Counted from the stretch's first letter, positions 5,965-14,073 are shown. The stretch: 15,721 nt of DNA from DAOTZS01 sp034434335 (GCA_034434335.1 DAOTZS010000077.1:1-15721); one strand, 5' to 3'. Numbers and translations: made by a program. The notes: a model not told the origin generated them from the letters alone.

Positions 5965-7839
5965 ATGATGGACCCGGAGCTTCGGCTACCTGACCCCACT
6001 CCATGGACCATGGTCGGAGGCCCCTCACCTGGCACAGTCTCTGCCCTGGCCATCGGCCTGAGGCAAGGAGTGCATATCTTTGCCGGCACGCGAGCAGGGC
6101 TATATCGGACCAAAGAACCGGATGGCGAAGCCGGCCCGCGCTGGCAAAGGCTTCCCGCCGCGCCGCTGGAGATCATATCGCTGGGTGTCTCCCCCACATA
6201 CGCAGAGGACTGTACAATCGTAGCAGGAACCGCACAGGGCCTGTTTATCTCCCGCGACTGCGGCGAAAGCTGGCAGGCAGCTCGCACGCCGATGCCGGAC
6301 CCGGTTGTTCTGTGCGTGTGTTTTTCGCCCAACTACAGGGCGGACGGGATCATCCTCGCAGGTACGCTTGAGGATGGCATCTACTACACCGACACCTGGG
6401 GCGAAAGGTGGTCTTTCAGGGGGATCGGCATGCTGGATGCCGCAGTTTATGCGCTGGCCATCTCTCCGGACTTCGCCCACGACGAACTGATCTTTGCCGG
6501 CACAGAAACTGCTCTCTACTACAGCTACAACGCCGCGCGGGCCTGGAAACCCCTGGATTTCCCGGAGGATCTTGCCCCGATCCTCAGCCTGGCTTTGTCG
6601 CCCGCTTTTCCCAGCGATCATACTATCTATGCGGGCACAGAGCGCCATGGCCTATATCGCTCGGTGGATTTGGGCAAAACCTGGCAGAAACAGAACCTGC
6701 CGGTCACGTGTGTCAACGCCCTGGCCATATCCCCGCAACGCCATTGCCTGTTTGCCGCCACCAACTCGGGCCTTTACTCTTCCGCCCATGGCGATGAGAG
6801 CTGGACCTGCCTGCTTGACCGGCCTGACGTGTTCAGCTTAGCCGTGAAAGATGACCTTCTCATCGCCGGGCTGGCCAACCAGGGTGCCTGGTCCACCAAC
6901 GACATGGCAAACTGGCGTCCCTTCTTCACCCTGCCGGCCAGGTCCCTGACAGGGATGGCTCTGTCGCCACGCTTCGATAGCGATCCGGTGGGCTTTCTCT
7001 GGGGATCTCAGGAAGGGATCTGGCGCACAGTGAACGCTGGCCTTTCCTGGACATGCCTTAACGAGGGCTTGCCCAGTCTTGACATCCGGGCGATGGCGCT
7101 ATCCCCTACTTTCCCCCAAGATCGCGTGTTAGTTGCAGCTTCTGGCGATGGCCTCCTGATAAGCCAGGATGCGGGAGAGCACTGGTCTTGGTTGGAAAAT
7201 ACATCGGCTACGCATGTTGCCTTTTCACCCCGGGGCAAGTTCCTGGTCAGCGCCTTGTCGGAAGGGGAGATCCGTATGGCCACCGTGCCGAAGGGCCCGT
7301 GGCAAAGCATGCCAACCGCTTGGAAAAGAGGAGAGGTTCTGGCGTTGGCCGTTGATGACAACTGTCAACTCAGGGTTGCCGTGCTCGATCGGGCAGGAGA
7401 ATCAGTAGCCATTTGGGCAGGGCTGCCAGGCGAGATGAAGCCACTCCTGGAGCGGGCTGCAAGGGCAACCCCTCTTGTTGCGTTTTGGATCCCCCCATAT
7501 AACGAATCGGGTAGAACATGGTACATCAGCCTTGATCACCAGGTGTGGGAACTCCCGCGTCTACCAGGGGAAAGTCCCGCTAGCGCCAATCTGGTTTTTG
7601 AGGTGCCAGATGGAAGCAGAATAGTGAGCCTGACCGGTAGCCAGACTCCAAACGGCCCTGTGCTGTTCGCCTGCACGGGTCAGACTATCTACAAGTCTCT
7701 GGGGGCGAAATCGTGGACAGCCGTTCACTACTTTGGCGACCAAAGGGCTATCTCCCTTGTTCTATCTCCTGGCTACTCCGATGATCACACCGCCTTTGCG
7801 CTGTTACTGGGCGGGGCATTTTGCCGTGGCGTGCTATGA
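5965..7839 (+). CDS. Asp-box (BNR-type) beta-propeller protein
   Basis: 624 residues with no signal peptide or membrane segment. It is built of repeats of about 45-55 residues in the pattern 'LSP.F..D.TI.AGT..GLY.S.D.G.TW'. Asp-box turns occur near residues 96-103 (SRDCGESW), 141-149 (YTDTWGERW), 232-240 (RSVDLGKTW), 354-362 and 399-407 (SQDAGEHW), with weaker ones at 187-194 and 273-280. Seven or more are seen, so it probably forms one or two beta-propellers of the sialidase/Ycf48/VPS10 fold. No sialidase catalytic set was recognised, so binding or scaffolding is likelier than catalysis. The start (ATG 5965 or 5968) lies six bases after the chaperonin stop, so the two are probably co-transcribed and translationally coupled. 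Exact partner and ligand are unknown. The gene is intact although its upstream neighbour is broken. Confidence 0.8.
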   Translation: MMDPELRLPDPTPWTMVGGPSPGTVSALAIGLRQGVHIFAGTRAGLYRTKEPDGEAGPRWQRLPAAPLEIISLGVSPTYAEDCTIVAGTAQGLFISRDCGESWQAARTPMPDPVVLCVCFSPNYRADGIILAGTLEDGIYYTDTWGERWSFRGIGMLDAAVYALAISPDFAHDELIFAGTETALYYSYNAARAWKPLDFPEDLAPILSLALSPAFPSDHTIYAGTERHGLYRSVDLGKTWQKQNLPVTCVNALAISPQRHCLFAATNSGLYSSAHGDESWTCLLDRPDVFSLAVKDDLLIAGLANQGAWSTNDMANWRPFFTLPARSLTGMALSPRFDSDPVGFLWGSQEGIWRTVNAGLSWTCLNEGLPSLDIRAMALSPTFPQDRVLVAASGDGLLISQDAGEHWSWLENTSATHVAFSPRGKFLVSALSEGEIRMATVPKGPWQSMPTAWKRGEVLALAVDDNCQLRVAVLDRAGESVAIWAGLPGEMKPLLERAARATPLVAFWIPPYNESGRTWYISLDHQVWELPRLPGESPASANLVFEVPDGSRIVSLTGSQTPNGPVLFACTGQTIYKSLGAKSWTAVHYFGDQRAISLVLSPGYSDDHTAFALLLGGAFCRGVL

Positions 7840-7916
7840 TTGGTTTAATTTGCCGGGAAAATTGGGTTCACACTTTTCGGTCGTTAGAATTGCCGGCCAG
7901 GGCCCCCCACCCTTCC

Positions 7917-8077
7917 CTCTGCTCCCTCCCCTCCCCCGCTCGCCTTTGGCGGCAGGAGAGGGGGGGGGGAGAAAAAGGGTGTTTGCGGCGGCCTTCGGCC
8001 GCCACAAACACCCTCCGCGTATTCCCCCCTCTCCCCTGGTCGCAGGCCAAGGGGGTGAGGGGCAGTGAAGGCCCGAG
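7917..8077 (+). repeat. Intergenic hairpin repeat, copy A
   Basis: The 290-base gap 7840-8129 is mostly this repeat. It has three consecutive structured blocks: a C-rich/G-rich arm around TTTGGCGGCAGGAGAG, a central hairpin (7977-7993 with 7997-8013, TTC loop, 16 of 17 pairs), and a CCCCTCTCCCCTGG/CCAAGGGGGTGAGGGG arm. The same blocks occur in reverse orientation at 13849-14057. No coding potential is evident. The remainder, 7840-7916 and 8078-8129, shows no recognisable feature. Confidence 0.8.
7977..8013 (+). terminator. Strong hairpin inside repeat copy A
   Basis: A 17-position stem with one mismatch and a TTC loop, about 140 bases after the beta-propeller stop. There is no T tract after the stem. 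It would be very stable in RNA and could act as a 3' end or mRNA-stability element; terminator function is only inferred. Confidence 0.45.
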
Positions 8078-8129
8078 TAGGCAGAAAGTGCTAACCAGTT
8101 TCGTACCATCTCACTAGCTCGCTCTCAGA

Positions 8130-10418
8130 ATGGATCTACCGCTTCCGCGTCGTATTTGGTGGCCGTGGGACCAACCAGCCAGCCGCGTTGGCTTCTTCCG
8201 CACCTTTAGGGTGAGCCGCCCTGCGCTGGCTACCCTATACATAGCAGCCAGCGGCCCATACCAGGCCTGGTTGGACGGCGGCAAGCTGACCATCCCAGAC
8301 GACCCCCTCCCTTCCTGGCGTGCGATGCATCGTATCGGCCTGGGATTGACGGCCGCCACCCACCGCCTGTGTATTGAGGCCACTTCGGGGGATAATGGAC
8401 AGCCTTTCCTGCTGGCCTGTCTTGACTGGGAGGAAGAGGGCCGGCTGATGCGTGTGGCCACCGATGCCACCTGGCAGATGGCCGCCGATCCAGCCCCGGG
8501 CTGGGCCACGGAGCCAACCGACCTGACCTGGCGCCCAGCCTGGGCCTTTGACGGTGTCTGGGCCGAGCCTTGGGGCATGCCCTGCAATGCCCCTGATGAC
8601 TTCTGCCGGCTGTCCACGGGGTGGCAGCGCTATTACACCGAGCGGGCATGCCATGTAGCCCGCCTTTATCAGGGGCTGAGCACAGCCGGCGCAGGGGCAA
8701 GTATCGCGGCCGACGGCAGCGTTGCCCTGCGGCCCGTTCCACCTTTCCCCCCTGCCCCACCGCGGTTGCCCAATCAGCGCCCGCGGCTGGAATGGTATCG
8801 CACGCGCGAAGCCCATTCCCTGACCCTCAATAACTGGCTCGACCTCTTTGAGCCTCGCGCCCCCCACGTGGTATTCGATCTGGGCAGCGAAACCTTCGCC
8901 CGCGTGCGCGTACGCTTGCGCCGTGGCGGCCCGGCCATCCTGGCCCTCACCACGGGCGAGTCGCTCAACGAGGTGGACCGCTATCCACGCCGCGTGACAG
9001 ATATCTTTCAGCTTCAAGACTGGGATGCCTTCGTGACCGCGCCGACTGGGTTCCGCTATGTCAAGCTGATGGCCCTTTCTGGAGGGGATAGAGAGGTGGT
9101 CGTAGAGCCCCTGGAGATCCTGCACATCCGCTATGATTCCCCTCTCATCGGCCACTTCCGCTGCAGTGACCAAACCCTGAACACCATCTGGGACCTCTCA
9201 GTGCGCACCCTCCACCTTTGCATGCAAAACGAAATATGGGACGGCATTAAGCGCGATCAGTTGCCCTGGATGGGAGACCTCTACACCGAAGCGCTGGCCG
9301 TCTATTACCTCTTCGCTGAAGCGCGGCTGGTGCGCCGCACCCTGGCTGTGCTGGCCGAGATCGGCCCGGGGCCAGAGCGTGCCCTGGAAGCACAACGTTA
9401 TCCTGGCCTGAAAGCCATCTGGCGCTCAACCAATGGGGACATCAACGGCATCCCCTCCTATACCATGTGGTGGGTGGTAGGGTTGGCCGACTATCTCCGC
9501 TTTACGGGCGATACCAGCCTGGTGGTTGAGGTGGCTGACGAACTGGAGGCTGCGTTAGGGCAGATCGCGCGAGGAGTGGGGAGCGACGGCCTGTGGCGGC
9601 CATCCGATGGTTGGGATTATGTGGACTGGGCTCCGCTGCCAGCCGCAGAGCGCCAGACCTTCTGCCACCTGCTGGCAACCTGGGCCATCCGCCTGGGCGC
9701 GGGCCTGCTGGAGACTCTCGGCCGGCCGGTTGAACGCTGGCTTGCCTGTGCTGAGCGTATGGCCGCCTCTGCCCGGCAGGCCTGGTGGCACGCCACAGGC
9801 AGCTTTGGCTTATCCCACCATGTCAATGCCATGGCGATCCGCAGCGGCATCCTCACAGACGCAGAAGCGGCAACCCTATTTGCGCGCACCCTGGAGCCTG
9901 ACCCGCCCCTGCGCATGACGTACTGGCACCGCCATGGAGACTTGGACGCGGCTGCCCGAGTGGGGCAAATCACATGGGGGCTGGAGTACATCCGGCGCCA
10001 CTGGGGCCAGGCATTGCAGGCTGGCATGACCACCTTGTGGGAAGCTTTTGACCCAGCCTGGCTGGGCAACGATCCACACGCTGTCTCCGTGATCGGCGCG
10101 GAGCATGCCCGCTACGGCGGCTATGAGACATCCCTGTGCCACGGCTGGTCTGCCGGGCCAGCGGCCTGGCTGCCGGCGGCCGTGCTGGGTGTGCAGCCGG
10201 CCGCGGCTGGCTTTGCTGCCGTCACCTTTGCCCCCTGCCTGGGGGATCTGTCATGGGCAGAGGGTACGATCCCAACCCCGCGTGGCCCGATCCAGGTTGC
10301 CTTACGCCGCATCGCCACAGGCCAGCAGGAAGCACATATCACCATCCCTCAGGGCATAGACCTGCGCCTGCCCGAGCGCCCGGCCCAATCGTGGCAGATC
10401 CGGGTATCTTCCTCGTAA
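8130..10418 (+). CDS. Alpha-L-rhamnosidase-like glycoside hydrolase (GH78 type)
   Basis: 762 residues, probably cytoplasmic since no signal peptide is seen. It would remove terminal alpha-L-rhamnose from glycosides or oligosaccharides. The N-terminal beta-sandwich region (about 20-110) contains LYIAASGPYQAWLDG, typical of the rhamnosidase N domain. A second beta region follows, with VVFDLGSETFARVRVRL near 245-265. The (alpha/alpha)6 catalytic domain holds IKRDQLPWMGDL around 373-384, equivalent to the family's 'K/RRD..PW.GD' acid-residue motif, and MTTLWEAFDP around 632-641. The end has SLCHGWSAGPAAWL (about 668-681), a near-signature of GH78. The start has a poor ribosome site, and no better upstream start is in frame. 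It stands alone between a repeat and a convergent operon. Substrate is unproven, and related families such as GH106 lack these motifs. Confidence 0.85.
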   Translation: MDLPLPRRIWWPWDQPASRVGFFRTFRVSRPALATLYIAASGPYQAWLDGGKLTIPDDPLPSWRAMHRIGLGLTAATHRLCIEATSGDNGQPFLLACLDWEEEGRLMRVATDATWQMAADPAPGWATEPTDLTWRPAWAFDGVWAEPWGMPCNAPDDFCRLSTGWQRYYTERACHVARLYQGLSTAGAGASIAADGSVALRPVPPFPPAPPRLPNQRPRLEWYRTREAHSLTLNNWLDLFEPRAPHVVFDLGSETFARVRVRLRRGGPAILALTTGESLNEVDRYPRRVTDIFQLQDWDAFVTAPTGFRYVKLMALSGGDREVVVEPLEILHIRYDSPLIGHFRCSDQTLNTIWDLSVRTLHLCMQNEIWDGIKRDQLPWMGDLYTEALAVYYLFAEARLVRRTLAVLAEIGPGPERALEAQRYPGLKAIWRSTNGDINGIPSYTMWWVVGLADYLRFTGDTSLVVEVADELEAALGQIARGVGSDGLWRPSDGWDYVDWAPLPAAERQTFCHLLATWAIRLGAGLLETLGRPVERWLACAERMAASARQAWWHATGSFGLSHHVNAMAIRSGILTDAEAATLFARTLEPDPPLRMTYWHRHGDLDAAARVGQITWGLEYIRRHWGQALQAGMTTLWEAFDPAWLGNDPHAVSVIGAEHARYGGYETSLCHGWSAGPAAWLPAAVLGVQPAAAGFAAVTFAPCLGDLSWAEGTIPTPRGPIQVALRRIATGQQEAHITIPQGIDLRLPERPAQSWQIRVSSS

Positions 10419-10604
10419 CCCGCTCACAGGCACTTTCGCACCGGTTTAGAGGGGACACGTATCTGCTGGCGTGGATGTGCTGCCCCAGGCTGGACAGGTG
10501 GTGGCCGGATTGGTCAGGTGAGCTGCCCCTGGCAGGATATCGCGGCGGTAGGCGGTCCCCGGAGCCGCTCCCTTCTGCTGAAGGCCAGGCATTGACCTCC
10601 TGAC

Positions 10605-10640
10605 GTGGGTGGGCCAGCCACAAGTGGCTGGCCCACCCAC
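10605..10640. terminator. Bidirectional terminator-like perfect palindrome between convergent genes
   Basis: GTGGGTGGGCCAGCCAC (10605-10621) is the exact reverse complement of 10624-10640, leaving only AA between. It lies 6 bases beyond the stomatin stop and 186 bases beyond the hydrolase stop, so it can end transcripts from both sides. There is no T tract on either side. The rest of 10419-10604 shows no gene or other element I can support. Confidence 0.7.
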
Positions 10641-10646
10641 CAGGCA

Positions 10647-11540
10647 CTACGCTACTGCCCCAGGCCCTCCGTCTCCGGGCTGCCTGGTGTGGACCAGGAA
10701 AGGACGCAGAAGGTTGGTGAACTCCATGGGCAGGATAAACTTGGTGGCGGGGCTGGCGCCGATGGATTTCAGAGTGTCCAGGTACTGCAGGCTCATGGTT
10801 TTATCATCTATCGTGCGCGCGATGTTGTAGATGCGCTCCAGGGCCAGCGAGAACCCCTCCGCGCGCAGGATGGCGGCCTGGCGGTCACCTTCAGCCCTCA
10901 AGATGGTGGCCTGGCGCTCACCTTCCGCCACCTTGATCGCCGCCTCCCGTTTGCCATCAGCCTCGGTGACCATGGCACGGCGCTGGCGCTCGGCCGCCAA
11001 CTGTTGGTTCATGGCCCTCTGCACCTCGCCGGGCGGGGTGATTTCCCGGATCTCTACCGTGGTCACCTTGACCCCCCAGCGCTCGGTCACCTCATCCAGT
11101 TTGACCCGCAGCACCTGGTTGATCTGTTCGCGCTTGGCCAGCACATCGTCCAGCATGATATCGCCGATAACTGCGCGCAGGGTAGTGGTAGCGATCCCTT
11201 GCGAGGCGCCCGCGAAGTTGCCTACCTGGATCACGCTGGCCACGGGGTTAACGACCTTCCAGTAGATGAGGAAGTCAATATCAATCGGCGCGTTATCCTT
11301 CGTAATACAGGTCTGCTTCGGCACCTCCAGGTACACTTCGCGCAAGTCTACCCACACAGGCCGGTCTATTAGTGGGATCAGCAACACCAACCCCGGCCCC
11401 CGCTCCCCAATGCAACGGCCCAGGCGGAAGACCACCAACCGTTGATATTCCCGCACGATCTTGATGGCCAGATAGAGAAGCGGGATCAACAAGATGAGCA
11501 GAATGACAGCCGTAACCAGAGAACCCAGGAAATCGCCCAT
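10647..11540 (-). CDS. SPFH/Band 7 family protein, stomatin/slipin type
   Basis: 297-residue membrane-anchored scaffold. One N-terminal membrane helix (about residues 8-30, LVTAVILLILLIPLLYLAI) precedes a typical SPFH domain: EYQRLVVFRLGRC, GPGLVLLIPLIDR, then the 'VDLREVYLEVPKQ' and 'TKDNAPIDID' strands. From about 180 a charged coiled coil contains the repeated unit EGERQATILRAEG/EGDRQAAILRAEG (about 206-229), usual in slipins, where it drives oligomerisation. A strong GGAGGG site precedes the start. It sits 22 bases downstream of the NfeD gene in the same transcript. NfeD proteins and stomatins are paired in many bacteria and archaea, where the protease can cleave the stomatin C-terminus. 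Its membrane-quality role here is inferred from that pairing. Confidence 0.93.
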   Translation of the reverse strand: MGDFLGSLVTAVILLILLIPLLYLAIKIVREYQRLVVFRLGRCIGERGPGLVLLIPLIDRPVWVDLREVYLEVPKQTCITKDNAPIDIDFLIYWKVVNPVASVIQVGNFAGASQGIATTTLRAVIGDIMLDDVLAKREQINQVLRVKLDEVTERWGVKVTTVEIREITPPGEVQRAMNQQLAAERQRRAMVTEADGKREAAIKVAEGERQATILRAEGDRQAAILRAEGFSLALERIYNIARTIDDKTMSLQYLDTLKSIGASPATKFILPMEFTNLLRPFLVHTRQPGDGGPGAVA

Positions 11541-11562
11541 GCTTTGCCCTCCTTACCTGATA

Positions 11563-12924
11563 TCAGTCCGGCCGGCGACGGACCTGCAACCGTAACCCAT
11601 CCCGGCCGACCACTTCGATGGCCTCTCCAGCGCGTACCTGGCCACCGATGGCGATCGCGCTCCACATTTCGCTCTCCACCTGGACCACGCCTTGTGGCGT
11701 CAGATCGGAGAGGGCCACTCCGCTCTTCCCCACCAGCGTATGCGTGCCCACCATGACAGCCCGCCGCTGAGCCCGCAACCCGGCCGTTACCGCGAAGCCA
11801 AAGAAGCTTACCAGCACGGCTGTCATAGCCGTAATCAGCCAGGGGTTGACCGACACCTGGGGCATCGTCGGCATGGTGGGATTGAAGGGGCTGAACAGCA
11901 GCAGGGAACCTAACACAAAGCTGATCGCGCCAGCAATGCTCAGCGCGATCCCTGTGACTTTAATGTCGGCGATGAAGAAGATGATGGCCAGCACGATGAG
12001 GGCAATGCCGCCCCAGTTAACCGGCAGGCTGCCCAGGGCAACAAATCCCAGGATCAGGGCAATGAGCCCGGTGACCCCGGGCAGGATGGTGCCGGGGTTG
12101 TAGAATTCGGCGACGAGGGCCAGGGTGCCGAGCGAGAGGAGCAGATAGGCGATGTTAGGGTCCACGATGCCGTGGGCAATCACTTCCAGCCAGGTCATCG
12201 GATATTCCTGAAGTTGCCCGGAGGCAGTATGCAGGACGACTTCCCGGCCGTTCATGGGCACTGAACGGCCATCGAGCCTGGCCAACAGGTCGGCCAGATC
12301 AGCGGCCACCAGGTCAATCACGTGGTTTTCCAGGGCCTGTTGTGCCGTCAGCGAGGCGCTCTTGCGCACCGCTTCCTCGGCCCAGCTCACATTGCGGCCC
12401 CGCTGCTGAGCAATGGCCTGCAAATAGGCCACGGCGTCGTTGGTAACCTTGTCTTCCAGGGCTGCCGGTATCTCGGCCTGGCTGATATCCACAGGATGGG
12501 CAGCGCCGATGTTGGTCCCCGGCGCCATGGCGGCCACGTGGGCAGCGGCGGTGATAAAGAGTCCCGCCGAGGCAGCTCGCGCACCCCGCGGGGTAACAAA
12601 GACCGCTACCGGCACCTCTGAGTTCAGGATGGCCTGGACGATTGTCCGCATGGCCGTATCCAGGCCGCCGGGAGTATCAAGCTGGATCACCACTAACTGC
12701 GCATTGGCGCGCGCGCCCACCTCGATGCCGCGTTGGATGTAGCGCGCTACCACCGGATCTACCACCCCGCGCAGCTCCAGTACAACTACTGGGCCTGCTT
12801 TCTCATCCTGGACAGCACCTCCCAAGGCCGGCGTCCATAGGCAGAGCAGCAAAATAGCAGCAGCCCAGGCCACCCTCATCGCGTATCTGATTGAGCTTGT
12901 ACTTCGCCCGCCGCTCCCTATCAT
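11563..12924 (-). CDS. nfeD: NfeD-family membrane-bound serine protease (ClpP class)
   Basis: 453 residues, full-length type. A signal/anchor segment (about 17-37, VAWAAAILLLCLWTPALGG) leads to an extracytoplasmic ClpP-like protease domain. The nucleophile should be Ser119 in RAASAGLFI and the general base Lys159 in LEDKVTNDAVAYL, a Ser-Lys dyad with the spacing known from archaeal 1510-N. QLDTPGGL (about 81-88) is the oxyanion/strand motif. Four to five membrane helices follow at about 235-380. The end is an NfeD OB-fold domain (about 390-450, GKSGVALSDLTPQGVVQVES). The ATG at 12924 is preceded by GGAGGGG; the internal Met16 is a weaker alternative. First gene of a two-gene operon with the stomatin homologue, its likely partner and substrate. 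Confidence 0.93.
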   Translation of the reverse strand: MIGSGGRSTSSIRYAMRVAWAAAILLLCLWTPALGGAVQDEKAGPVVVLELRGVVDPVVARYIQRGIEVGARANAQLVVIQLDTPGGLDTAMRTIVQAILNSEVPVAVFVTPRGARAASAGLFITAAAHVAAMAPGTNIGAAHPVDISQAEIPAALEDKVTNDAVAYLQAIAQQRGRNVSWAEEAVRKSASLTAQQALENHVIDLVAADLADLLARLDGRSVPMNGREVVLHTASGQLQEYPMTWLEVIAHGIVDPNIAYLLLSLGTLALVAEFYNPGTILPGVTGLIALILGFVALGSLPVNWGGIALIVLAIIFFIADIKVTGIALSIAGAISFVLGSLLLFSPFNPTMPTMPQVSVNPWLITAMTAVLVSFFGFAVTAGLRAQRRAVMVGTHTLVGKSGVALSDLTPQGVVQVESEMWSAIAIGGQVRAGEAIEVVGRDGLRLQVRRRPD

Positions 12925-12949
12925 CTTGACCCCTCCCGTCTCCGCTTAC

Positions 12950-12978
12950 ATTGTAACACCTTGGATGGAGCATGTCAA
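12950..12978 (-). promoter_or_regulatory. Promoter of the nfeD-stomatin operon
   Basis: Reading the minus strand, TTGACA (12978-12973), 17 bases, then TACAAT (12955-12950). The -35 is exact consensus, the -10 is 5 of 6, and the spacing is ideal. The predicted start near 12943 leaves a leader of about 20 bases containing the GGAGGGG site before the ATG at 12924. Confidence 0.7.
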
Positions 12979-13028
12979 CGGGGGTTTTGCAAGAACGCTC
13001 TTCCCAAGACGTATCTGAGGCAGTGGCT

Positions 13029-13056
13029 TTGCACATTTACCCTTCCCTGTGATAAA
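13029..13056 (+). promoter_or_regulatory. Possible weak promoter for the pseudouridine synthase gene
   Basis: TTGCAC at 13029-13034 and a TGTGATAAA extended -10-like block ending at 13056 lie at near-normal spacing (16 bases) on the plus strand, in the divergent gap 12925-13133. Both hexamers are imperfect. I offer it only because some promoter must lie in this gap. Confidence 0.3.
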
Positions 13057-13133
13057 GTTGAACCAGGCCGCACGGCCTTCTATGCCCATAAGCATACTGG
13101 TGGCCGCCTCTACCCAGGCGCTGGAGGCTGATC

Positions 13134-13808
13134 ATGCACGCTGAGCGCTCTTCACCAGCCATGATCTCTATCTTGTTCGAGACACCTGACGTGCTGGCCG
13201 TCAACAAGCCGGAAGGGATGCCATCAATCCCAGCGGCGGTGAGGGAGCACGGCAGCCTGGTAGAGCTGCTGGGATCTGCCCGGGGTGAAAAGCTCTTCGT
13301 GGTGCACCGGCTCGATCGGGATACCAGCGGTGTGGTGTTGCTGGCCAGGAACGCTGCCGCGCACCGCCTGCTGAATGAGCAGTTCAGCTCACAAAAGGTA
13401 CGTAAAACCTATCTGGCGGTGGTGCATGGCGTGCCCGCGACGCGACGAGGCCAGATCAACCTGCCGCTGCGGGAGTTCGGGTCTGGGCGCATGGGTGTGG
13501 ACTTGCAGCGGGGGAAGCCAGCAACTACGGTATACCAGATCGTTGAATCCCTGGAAACCAACTACGCCTTGCTCGAGGTATCTCCCCTTACCGGCCGGCG
13601 TCATCAGATCCGCGTGCACCTGTACAGCATCGGCCACCCTGTGGTAGGGGACTTGCGCTACGGAGACAAGGCAGTGCAGGTCGCCTATCCTCGCCTGATG
13701 TTACATGCACAGCGGATTGAGTTCAGCCTCCCCTCAGGGGAGCGGGTTGTTGTAGAAGCGCCCCTCCCCGAGTCGTTTACTTCTTTCCTCAAACAGTTGC
13801 GGCCCTAG
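13134..13808 (+). CDS. RluA-family pseudouridine synthase
   Basis: 224 residues. It isomerises specific uridines in rRNA or tRNA to pseudouridine. The catalytic motif HRLDRDTSGVVLLAR is at about residues 59-73, with Asp61 as nucleophile. NKPEGMPSIPA (24-34) is motif I. The region around LTGRRHQIRVHL (about 152-163) followed by GHPVVGDLRYG is the family's conserved C-terminal block. There is no N-terminal S4 domain, so it resembles the short RluA/RluC-like or TruC type rather than full RluD. The target site cannot be told from the sequence. GGAGG precedes the ATG at 13134; Met10 is an alternative start. It is transcribed divergently from nfeD and is probably monocistronic, ending at a hairpin repeat. 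Confidence 0.92.
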   Translation: MHAERSSPAMISILFETPDVLAVNKPEGMPSIPAAVREHGSLVELLGSARGEKLFVVHRLDRDTSGVVLLARNAAAHRLLNEQFSSQKVRKTYLAVVHGVPATRRGQINLPLREFGSGRMGVDLQRGKPATTVYQIVESLETNYALLEVSPLTGRRHQIRVHLYSIGHPVVGDLRYGDKAVQVAYPRLMLHAQRIEFSLPSGERVVVEAPLPESFTSFLKQLRP

Positions 13809-13848
13809 TATCCTATCTATAAGGCGGGATGGTTCAAATTCTGCCCCC

Positions 13849-14057
13849 TCGGGCCTTCACTGCCCCTCACCCCCTTCGTCCCCCTCTCCCCCTCGGGGCC
13901 GAGCCCTCGGGGCGTGGCCCTTGGCCTGCGGCCAGGGGAGAGGGGGGATTGAATGGGGGGTTTTTGCGGCGGCCTTCGGCCGCCGCAAAAACCCCTTTTC
14001 TCCCCTCCCCTCTCCTGCCGCCGAAGGCGAGCGGGGGAGGGGAGGGGACAGCAGAGC
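13849..14057 (-). repeat. Intergenic hairpin repeat, copy B (inverted relative to copy A)
   Basis: Fills most of the 339-base gap 13809-14147 between convergent genes. Read on the minus strand it repeats the blocks of copy A in the same order: CCTCCCCTCCCCCGCTCGCC, CGGCGGCAGGAGAGG, the central hairpin, CCCCTCTCCCCTGG..CGCAGGCCAAGGG, and GGGTGAGGGGCAGTGAAGG. It carries about 50 extra bases (around 13879-13920), including a tandem CCCTCGGGGC pair, absent from copy A. The flanks 13809-13848 and 14074-14147 show nothing recognisable. Confidence 0.8.
13957..13995. terminator. Perfect 18-bp hairpin inside repeat copy B
   Basis: Bases 13957-13974 pair perfectly with 13978-13995 around a TTC loop, followed on the plus strand by TTTTCTC. 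It lies about 150 bases after the pseudouridine synthase stop and between convergent genes, so it can plausibly terminate transcription there. Confidence 0.55.
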
Positions 14058-14073
14058 GTCGCTCTGCCCGTAC
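14051..14073. repeat. GC-rich palindrome (copy 3 of the dispersed family)
   Basis: GCAGAGCG at 14051-14058 and its reverse complement at 14060-14067 are separated by one base, then CCGTAC. The right half resembles that of the palindrome at 55-83 (CGCT..GCCCGTAC). It abuts the end of repeat copy B. Confidence 0.5.

Noticed and set aside
8235..9173. 312-residue minus-strand open frame inside the rhamnosidase region
   Set aside because: It is antisense to clear GH78 motifs; high GC leaves long shadow frames.
10605..11372. 255-residue plus-strand open frame opposite the stomatin gene
   Set aside because: It is the antisense shadow of the SPFH coding region and begins within the terminator palindrome.
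13971..13982. C(UUCG)G tetraloop at the tip of the repeat hairpin
   Set aside because: Pairing C13974 with G13979 leaves a C-C mismatch just below; the GGCC-TTC-GGCC triloop pairs completely and is preferred.
13843..14073. CRISPR or tandem repeat array in the C/G-rich gap
   Set aside because: The repeats are inverted and heterogeneous, with no regular spacing or unique spacers.
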